Assembly (NCBI GenBank): GCA_951217055.1
Contig: OX578276.1
Location: forward strand, 120,598,979 to 120,662,978
DNA from: Gerris lacustris
Lineage: Eukaryota > Arthropoda > Insecta > Hemiptera > Gerridae
Length of the DNA stretch: 64,000 bases
Direction: 5' to 3'
This document shows, in pieces, positions 56,400 to 64,000 of this stretch. Below the pieces are notes generated by a model that saw only the letters and a program-made list of their open reading frames with translations, had not been told where the DNA came from and ran no database searches. Each line of letters begins with the position of its first letter. Position 1 is the first letter of the stretch. Made by a program: the position numbers and the translations under genes.

Positions 56400-57540
56400 C
56401 TTAAGAATGCTTAATTCACTATCTCGGATTTAATAAAACCGGAAGAGTACTTTAAGAATTTGTTAAATTCTACAAGTGTGAGTTCAACCGTACATTACGC
56501 TCCACCCTTATTACAGAACCAAATACTTGCTACTGAGTTCAAAGAAGTAGAACTTAAGCTTAAGTAGAACTTAGGCATGCTTTAAATAAGGCGAAAAACA
56601 AAAAAGCACCCGCCTTCGATAGGATTCCGGTAGAATTTTGTAATAATGCTACGCCTTCTAAGGCAAAGAGGGAAATATTCACCAATCCCCAAACTACCGC
56701 GGGAGATCTATTATCAATGCCCCTGCAAAAATATATATGTCACTGTTATAAGGGGTTGGCGAATCCAAACTGACCGCAGAACATAAAGCAGGATTTAGTC
56801 ATGGTTACTCGGCATCTGATAACCTCTTCAACTTAACTAGTATCGCTCAGATTCTTAACAAGGAATAAAGACGGCTATACTGCTTCTTTGAAGACTTCAC
56901 GTTTCATTCTAACATAATTTAATATTGTCTTTGCCTATGCTACAAACTGAGTCGACCAGGACTATCGTACAAAATCCAATAAAGTAGGTATGATGAAAAG
57001 ATCGGCTATCCAATTGATTCGAAAATGCTGCTTAGGATGCCCGAGGAAATCGGAGGAGGTGTGACGGTAAAAAATCCTTATATAAAAATGGTGCTTTACG
57101 CCGACGATATAGCTATTCTGAATGATGGCATACGAGAGCTACAAGATGAGAGGAGATGATATGGAGGCTGAGTCCGAGGAAGAATTTGAGGAAAGGCTAA
57201 TGTGAAAATATATGAAGATAGGTAGCGGAGAATAAATTCTATAAGCAGTGTGATGACACGATCACGATCAGTCAAGCCATTCCATCTCTTATTTAAGCAG
57301 CTGCATGCAAATTTCGAGGCCATTATACTTCGCAGAGATTTATCCTACTAGCTTATTTTATTTATCCTACTAGAATTATACCAATTGATTTGAACAGTGA
57401 GCGATGTATTCGGATTAACAATAACAATTGTGATTTATGCTATAAGAATGTAATGGAGGATGTTGTCCACATTATCGGTAGTTTGAATGCACTGAAATCA
57501 TTAGGAAATATTCTCTGGGAAAGGAATACATTTTGAAAAC
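56400..57540 (+). pseudogene. Second LINE reverse transcriptase, heavily decayed
   Basis: Across many frame changes one reads KPEEYFKNLLNS, then ALNKAKNKKAPAFDRIPVEF, then HKAGFSHGYSASDNLFNLTS, then GGGVTVKNPYIKMVLYADDI (YADD with the catalytic pair near 57100), and near the end CIRINNNNCDLCYKN followed by EDVVHII. The order (K-x-K-x-P-G-x-D-x-I-P, Q-A-G-F-R-x-G-Y-S-T-x-D, YADD, C-x-x-C with a histidine after) is that of reverse transcriptase and C-terminal zinc finger of I/R1/jockey-group non-LTR elements. Several conserved residues are changed and stops are frequent, so it is a much older insertion than the neighbouring RTE copy. Confidence 0.7.
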
Positions 57541-58272
57541 ATTCTCTGTATATATAAATATATATATTGAATGGTAGTATTGACTGACTATCTGTGACGA
57601 ATTTTCTCAACGCAGCTATTTAAGAGGTAGTATGTATTTTGATTCAGGGTGCTGTATATTGGAAGTCGATGAGAAAATAATTTAATATATAAATTATTTC
57701 AAGATAAAAAGAACTTTTTATATACTACGTTTTTAAATTTTCTGTTGAATCGTATGTAATGTTGATAATATAATTGTTATTGTTATATAATATATAATGT
57801 TAGTGAAAAAAAAAAAAAAAATAGTTCCGAATTTATTTACTTCACATAAATGACAACCATCCAGAGAGCTGATCTTAAACCTATAAAAGGATAAATCTTT
57901 ATACAACGGATCTCCCCAACACCAAATCTAAAGCATGCCATCGAAATATTTGAAATAATATAATCGATAAATAATATAATCGATATTTCCGGTTTTGCTG
58001 TCATTCAATGTTTATCTATCAGAAATTTGAGACCCGTCAAAATGAAGATTGCGTAAATATTGGATAGGGCAAAACAAATAAAATAACTTGCGGATTTTTT
58101 CCGAACTAACTTTCCGCACAGCAAAATTTGCTGAAAACTAATTAAATTCTGCTGAAAGATGGCTAAAAGTATTAAAATAATGCATTGTCATCGTGTTCTG
58201 AGCTATGCTAAAAGTTTCAAATGTCTAGCTATTCGGGAAGTTAGTTAAAAATCGATTGCCAGATTTGCACCG
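57541..58272. other. No gene recognised
   Basis: AT-rich. Near 58120-58260 the sequence is less extreme and ends in the tetranucleotide run, looking like the end of an unclassified repeat. Confidence 0.3.
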
Positions 58273-58297
58273 GACAAACAAACAAACAAACAAACAA
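58273..58297 (+). repeat. (ACAA)n microsatellite
   Basis: About six units, followed by GAATGCAAGCTAATAAAAAC, a typical look for the tail of a dispersed element. Confidence 0.9.
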
Positions 58298-59319
58298 GAA
58301 TGCAAGCTAATAAAAACGTAGTAAAATAACAACGAGTATATTAAATATTTAATTGATACAAATACGTATTATAATAATAATACTGTTACGATTTGAAACA
58401 TTGTTGTCAAATTATTTTGTTATTACTGTTATTTATTTGTTTATAGTATTTATTAAAAAAAAAACGTGTAAATTATTTATATAGTATAATAATAAGTTAC
58501 ATATTAGATCTGCACTCTGATAAATCATTATTCGATATTTATTATATAGTTTTTATTTGTACTTAACTTTATGATTCCTATAATTATTTATTTATTTATA
58601 TTTTTAAAGCTTTAAAGTGAATTCTATACCATATTATTATTTTTTAGTATATAAAATGAACTTTTGATAGACTGTTTAAGCTTTGCCATAAAATGTTTGT
58701 TAACTTAACTTTGTACTGCATATTTTGAATTATTTTTTCTCTATAAATATTATTACCTATTATATTTCTAAATTATAAAGAGATTTTTTTTTTTTTTTTT
58801 TTTTTTTTTTGCAAACGTTTTTGGATTCTAAGAATTAAACTTTTTCGTGTAACAAAGTATGTTAATTATTAAATTTAAATATTTATTTAAAGAAAAATAA
58901 TATGATTAAAAATGTTCTTAATAACATAATGAGGGGGAATTTAAGCAATAATTTAAATATTATGAATGAATTATCGAGCTGCAAAATCTATACTTTACAC
59001 TATTATAGTTACAAGGAAAGGGAATTATTTGAAAACTTACGCTTTTTTTTTATTTTCTCAGCTTGATATGAGGTCATAGGCTATGGGTTTGTGTGTTGCG
59101 TGTCTGAGAATAGCTAACGGCTTGGAGACACGTTAAAAATATCTTAATACCTGTGGAAAAAAAATTATACTCAAACACTACTCAATGTTACCACGCTGTA
59201 TACACGGCCATCTCTTTCTTAAATATTTAAACTGTTAATAACGAGTTAAAATTTTAAAAACTCGTTCCAATATCGTAAAGTTATATAGAGAAGCAGAGAC
59301 TCGGGTGATACAATAAAAA
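58298..59319. other. AT-rich; poly-T at 58785-58811
   Basis: About 27 T residues near 58785. Nothing else recognised. Confidence 0.4.
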
Positions 59320-59640
59320 TATTATCTTCGATTGATACGAAATATAAACATTGTATCTTTGTTTAGATGCGTAGAAAGTGATTCTTTACGTCGTTGTATT
59401 CATTGCGCATGCGCGTTTCATAATTCCTTTTTTTCCGCCCTAGTGCGGTAAAAAAGTAGAATTCTTCACATTAACGCACGATTTCGTGCGTTGGTCTACA
59501 TTTAACAATTCTAATTTGCTGTTTGTTTAATTGAAGTAACTTTTTAGTGAAAAACAATGAGTGATTTAAGTGATTATGACGAAAATGAGGAGAATAATAC
59601 GCCTCCCGAAATAAATATTATTATTTATGCTTCGTAAAAA
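59320..59640 (+). mobile_element. Family X-related interior fragment
   Basis: TCGATTGATACGAAATATAA, TGTTTAGATGCGTA, GTGATTCTTTACGT, GCGCATGCGCGTTTCAT and the frame starting at 59557 match 21150-21450 of family X copy 3 in order. The hairpin at 21253 is present only in decayed form. No family X terminus is nearby, so this body may belong to a different, perhaps parent, element. Confidence 0.72.
59557..59637 (+). CDS. Short ORF homologous to the one at 21407
   Basis: ATG at 59557 opens 26 codons: MSDLSDYDENEENNTPPEIN then IIIYAS and a TAA at 59635-59637. It shares MS-x-x-x-D-x-DEN-x-x-NNTP-x-EI with the 21407 frame, then ends early. That two dispersed copies keep the frame and start region points to a real ancestral N-terminus. 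The downstream helix (S-x-E-R-x-E-x-A-Y) is missing. It is a broken or exon-end copy; no function in itself. Confidence 0.45.
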   Translation: MSDLSDYDENEENNTPPEINIIIYAS

Positions 59641-61539
59641 TTGCTGTTTAATAATTCTTTGATTAAATATTAATTTTTATAATAGCTTTAAAGTGAGGAA
59701 AGAATATATTAAAAATATAAGATCATTTTGATAATAATAAAAGCTATTACTTTTACTCATATTGTAGTACTTACGGACATAATGGGTTTTTTCTTAGGTA
59801 CTTTTGTGATGGTTGTGTGTGTACTAAAAATTATTATTTTTGTAAATTATGTCTATTTATCAAAAATGCTAGTTATATATATGTCGATTGGCACTTTAGA
59901 TGGGCCATTTTCTTGACCCATTTAGCTCTTTAGGTGTATCTGTGCAAAGAAATATTGTTACATTCCCCCTTTAGATGCAAAGTGGTACCCTTAAGGCCTA
60001 ATGATATAAGTTTATACACATGTTATTTCTCCCAGTGTTTAGCTGTACAAAAAAATACTCCTTATGTCCTAAAAGGTCTTCTTTAAATTATGTCCTTCTA
60101 GATATTTTTTAAAGGCGCCTTTCAGGGGGTGGAATCGAAATTACTTTTTTAAGTGTTGAACTTGTGCTGAGGTAAAAATGATTATTGAAAGCGATGACGA
60201 ATGTTACCTAAGTAGAATTAAATATTTTGGTATTTCATTATTACTTGGAAACCATGACAAAGATTGCAATGATTTTGTCTTGGTTTCAGGTATCTGGTGA
60301 AATACCTTATAAAATGTTAAAATTTTATTACAAGATATTTCACCAGCATCAGAAAAAATTGTTGATTACAATTCGGATTGGGCTAATTCCCTTCTATTCC
60401 TCTCTATTTGGTCCTTCTTCGATTATCTTCCACATCGTGTGGTCACCGTGTTTTTTTCTACATCTTGAAGAGATCTTCCTTAGCCAAACATGTCTAATCT
60501 TTACCTCCAATAGTTATGCAAAAGCTTTTTGGTCACCTTGCCAAGCCAGTTATCGATGTTTACAAAAATTTATAAAATAATGCTATTCTCCATTTTCCTT
60601 CATTTCCTAAAACCTGCTGTTTAAGCGAAATCCATGCTTCTGATCAATGGGTAGGTAACAACCCTCCTGATAAGTTAATCATAGAGCTTAAATTTTAAAT
60701 TTTTAGAAAGGATAAATTTTAAAATGATAAAAATTGTAAACTTATCATTTTCCTTTCTAATTATCGAAATTTTTGATAAATAATTTTTAGTAGATTGAAT
60801 TCTTCAATAGCATTTTACATCGTTCAATACTACATCAGAAAGTTCAGATTACGGATTAATTTGCATCAGCAATAAATGATAGAAAAATGATAAATATTGT
60901 GCGAAATAAATTGGATTGAGTCAATAATGGTTTCGATTAGGGATACATTTACCTTGAAACCATTAAAAGTTTTTATTTCTAAATGATACATCGGCTAAAT
61001 ATATTATCATAATACTGCACTCGACAGTTAGAGAGAAAGAAATAAATTTGAGCATTTTGTAAACCAAGACAGATAGTCGGAACGCTAAGAGAATTTTATT
61101 GGTTGGATCGACGTTATCTTAGAATATTTTCATCAGATGCTTCTTGTTCGAGAAGCCCATTAAGTTGATTTGAATACATTAAACATCCGAATTGTTTGGA
61201 CCTAAGGTTTTGTTGGCTTCTTTTCTTCTTTTTATTTCCTTTCTTAGTTCATCAATATTCCGGTTGGATAGTCCCGGACATCTAATGCTTTTCGCTTAGA
61301 TCCCTTAGACTTCTTATAAAGAATAAAGGCAGCATTTAATTTTAACAAGGAATACGTTTAGCTTGCTGACAACACAATTTTGTCATTAGAATTAAACAGC
61401 CATTTTATTCGGAAGCGAAAATTTGAATTACTTAGTATATAGCTCTTCGTTGCCCGCTACTGCTGAAGTAGAATAATTAGCAGCATTACACACTTTAATA
61501 AGCACTTGAAGTGATCCTTTTAGCGTGCGTTCAACTAAT
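59638..61539. other. No gene recognised
   Basis: A 117-codon frame at 60227-60580 has mixed hydrophobic composition and no motif. Local text GGTATCTGGTGAAATACCTT is self-complementary. I would not call a gene. Confidence 0.3.
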
Positions 61540-61569
61540 ACTGGGTATACTGCAAGCTGTATACCCAGT
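61540..61569. repeat. Perfect 11-bp-arm hairpin
   Basis: ACTGGGTATAC, 8-base loop, then its exact inverse. Confidence 0.85.
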
Positions 61570-62064
61570 AACTAGAGGATATTAACTGTGCAAACGTAAA
61601 CAAATCAAAAGTGATAAAAAATATTGCTTTAAAAAACATTTTTGTCTAGATATAAAAAATGTTCAGTGTTTAATTTAACAACTCATAGTACAGTAAATCT
61701 GTAAATTTGAGCGGAAAAAATCGAGACTACATTTTTGTGTGTGAATCGCTTGGGGCACATGAGAAAAGCTTAAATCCAACTTTTCGGGAACATACGGACG
61801 GCGGAAGTACGGGGTACAAAAGTAAAAAAAGTATATACCCTTCATGATGCATGTCGTTTGAAAACTCTTTAAGATTTTCGTAATTTTTGTTATGTACACT
61901 GATTGCCTGCGGCTGTAAAATAAATAATTGTGGGGCAGCTTGCGGGTGCAGGAAGGTCTCCCTTGCTCAGTTGTTTGCAAACACTGCGGTGGAGAAAATT
62001 ACAGCAACGTAACTCTCGTAGATTATGAAGATTTCCTTGACTGTCTTTGACTTTCCTTTCCAAG
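61570..62064. other. No gene; possible intron end
   Basis: 61670-62030 is less AT-rich. The last 35 bases before 62065 form a pyrimidine-rich tract ending CTTTCCAAG. Confidence 0.3.
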
Positions 62065-62210
62065 TCGTACTTTTGCCTTCAACGTCAACTAGCGAAAAAG
62101 GCAAAAGTACCTTAGTGAGTAAAGCAGAATCAGCAGGAAATTCATCAGCGGACGACCAAACGGCAAAAAAGAGAAAACGTAGTCAGAACAATAATAATAA
62201 CTGGAGATAA
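62065..62210 (+). CDS. Possible last coding exon of an unidentified host gene
   Basis: After a pyrimidine-rich stretch (TTGACTGTCTTTGACTTTCC then TTTCCAAG, an acceptor-like AG at 62063-62064) an open frame runs to TAA at 62208-62210. It reads VLLPSTSTSEKGKSTLVSK, then AESAGNSSADDQTAKKRKRS and QNNNNNWR. This is a serine/lysine-rich, probably disordered tail with a nuclear-localisation-type KKRKR. The codon use is more even than in the chance frames nearby, and it ends cleanly. I do not recognise the protein, and no upstream exon could be identified in the window. It could be a chance frame; a transcript match would decide. Confidence 0.35.
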
Positions 62211-62694
62211 ACGATAACTACATAGTTTAAATAATTAAGTTGTTTAGTTTAGCCAGTAAGTGATGACATATATAATTTTTTCGAAAAAATTAGAAAAAAA
62301 TATATTCCGCAGAAGTTAAATTCCAAGTTTAGGTAAAAGAAACTTAATATTTTCTCCTTTTTTAGTTTATTTCGTAATCGGGATATGTATAGCTTATAAA
62401 AAAATTAAAAAATTTTGATATTAGAATTTTTTATGAAATTACATACATAGTCATTAAGTGGAAGAAAGCAGTAATAGACTGCCTTAATGCTAAAGCACTA
62501 CCAGTTTACTTATTATTTTTATTTTATAGAAAAACTAGTAACATGTTTTCACAAATAATTTTAAAAAGTGTATTTTATACCCCTCCCATCACCCTGGGGA
62601 GGGGGGGGGGGGGTTGGAGCCATACTCAGTAAGGTCCCTAAATCTGATCTTGAGTAATTTTTTGTTAGATTGGTATTAAATTTGTACATTGGCA
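62211..62694. other. No gene; G-run near 62600
   Basis: AT-rich text that could be 3' UTR of the preceding frame, then a run of about 17 G residues with one A interruption at about 62596-62614. Confidence 0.35.
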
Positions 62695-62757
62695 CTTCTT
62701 TAGATTGTTACTCCCTCTGTTTGTTTTGTAAGGGGGGGTGACAATCTAAAGATGGTG
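62695..62757. repeat. Small inverted repeat (CTTTAGATTGTYAC)
   Basis: CTTTAGATTGTTACTCCC on the left and, inverted, CTTTAGATTGTCACCCCCC on the right. TTCTTTAGATTG also occurs at about 17200. Confidence 0.7.
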
Positions 62758-62899
62758 TACGGTATGTTATTCTTTAGACTATAAATCCCCTTATAAAAAC
62801 AGAAGTGTGATATTCCACCTTCAAATATGGAGCTAAAATTAATTTAATCTCTGGTTATGATTTTTCTGGACCTGAATGCCCCCAGTAGTTTATCTTCAT

Positions 62900-63055
62900 G
62901 TCATGCGTCAGCCTAGACGACATTGTTTAAAAAAACTTTTTTTTAAACTCATTGGACCTCATGGGACCTCAAAACGTGTAAATCCATCAAAATCTCACTA
63001 TTTTCAAAACCTCGAATTTTCACGTCATCACAATAAGTTCTCTTTACCTATTCAC
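62900..63055 (-). mobile_element. Family B, 5' part, inverted
   Basis: GGGACCTCAAAACGTGTAAA, TCCATCAAAATCTCA, CGAATTTTCACG and CATCACAATAAGTTCTCTTT follow the inverted family B 5' order. Confidence 0.65.
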
Positions 63056-64000
63056 ATTCTACGTATAGGAGATATTAAAATATATGCATATACTTAAATG
63101 TATTTAAAATAAACAACAACAAAATCTTAAAATTTGGGAAGGAGGTTCCTTGATACTTACACACATACGATTTCGATGTATACGAGTGTGGCTGTTTTAT
63201 TGTTTTTTGTTTTTTTTTGTACTGATGTCTGCTGTTCACAGGAACTACTAGAGTATGAAATAAAAATGTATTCAAACATTTTGCAATCAAGCCCTATCTA
63301 TTAACAATTAAAAATAAATATTATTAGCACTCTGCTTTCGCACTGTAATTTATATTTTTATAAAATTGAGTAAGGTTACATTAAAGCATTTAGTTATTAA
63401 AATTGTTATTCTCTTTTTGAACGCCTTCATTAGAAATATTATTTCCTTGGAAAGACATTAAGGAAGCAATAAAAAAATATATAAAAGAATATGGCCTAGC
63501 AACTCTTGGACTAATGAGTTCTGGAAGAATTAGTGGATTTTTTTCTTGGATTATGGTAGAAGTAAGGAAGAATGCGTAATTAGAAAGAAAAACCTCGATG
63601 CCTCTTGGTCCATTATAGTAATTGAACGTATTTTCACTCTGACATGAATAACTTAAAAGCAAGAACCTTCTTTATGTATTAAATAAAAAATCTTTCAAGA
63701 AATGAGATACAAATTTAATATTTAAAACAATGACAGACAGAGTGGCAACCTTTATCTTTTAGCTTGTTTTAAGAAGTATTCTAAAACGTTACTTTAAGAA
63801 ATATAAAAATAAAAATAAATAAGTTTAGTAGACTTGGTATTTTTCTCAAAAAGTCGGACTTAATTGGCTAAGTAATACGCAACCAAATAAAAGTTGAAAA
63901 GTCCGAAGTATAAAATTTAACTTATTATTAAAGCAAATTAATGTTTTTGTAGAACCAACTTTTCTTTGCACCATTTTTTAAGAAGATAATTTTTTTCTTT
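63056..64000. other. AT-rich, no gene recognised
   Basis: Minus frames at 63075-63290 and 63390-63662 lack motifs. Nothing supported to the window end. Confidence 0.35.

Noticed and set aside
60227..60580. 117-codon frame
   Set aside because: Hydrophobic/aromatic mix typical of AT-rich noise; no motif, no context.

Overview
This window is strongly AT-rich animal nuclear DNA, almost certainly from an insect. The evidence is the mix of repeats: an RTE/BovB-type LINE, a jockey-clade LINE tail, BEL/Pao gag, hAT, Harbinger and Tc1/mariner relics, and a cysteine-rich insect protein family of unknown function. The order of insect cannot be fixed from the sequence. There are no bacterial operons, rRNAs, convincing tRNAs or CRISPR arrays. 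I found no intact host gene; one short stretch near 62.1 kb looks like a possible last coding exon. Most of the window is intergenic or intronic DNA built from layers of transposable elements.

Three short non-autonomous repeat families dominate, here called A, B and X. Family A (about 15 copies or pieces, 0.55-0.75 kb without insertions) starts with a CTTCCGAGC...CGGAAG hairpin and ends near a TGCCA...TGGCA hairpin. Family B (full copies at 1750-2340 and 31917-32536, plus pieces) starts ACTTTCTCATATA and carries the exact inverse near its 3' end. Family X (8071-9226, 13645-14211, 18869-21847, plus pieces) starts GGAACGAAGTTCC, carries its inverse near the 3' end, then a GGTGTC-CCGC-GACACC hairpin. 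All three end at a T-run and share a core resembling GATTTTRATGAAATTTGG. This layout fits the non-autonomous Helentrons (HINE/DINE-1 type) of insects; no Rep/helicase gene is present, so this is inference.

Layout: 0-0.6 kb BEL/Pao gag start with a Ser-tRNA-like primer site; 1.4-3.9 kb a four-element nest (A containing hAT containing B, plus a second A); 4.0-5.0 kb a foldback and a Harbinger element with TAA target duplication; 8-14 kb two X copies in opposite orientation with a 272-bp foldback between them; 18.9-21.8 kb an X copy split by a hAT with a perfect 8-bp duplication and carrying a possible recombinase-type first exon; 23.7-24.5 kb a jockey tail; 24.6-32.8 kb A and B copies plus a decayed cysteine-rich pseudogene flanked by inverted GGTTA clusters; 34-48 kb tRNA-like pieces, a Tc1/mariner MITE, a hAT-like MITE and microsatellites; 49-50.5 kb two foldback structures; 52.4-55.8 kb an almost full-length RTE/BovB LINE with frameshifts; 56.4-57.5 kb a second, more decayed LINE; 59.3-59.6 kb a piece related to family X; 62.1 kb the possible exon.

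The coding relics do not form a shared pathway. The useful information is the relative age of insertions given by the nesting, and the common architecture of the three short families.
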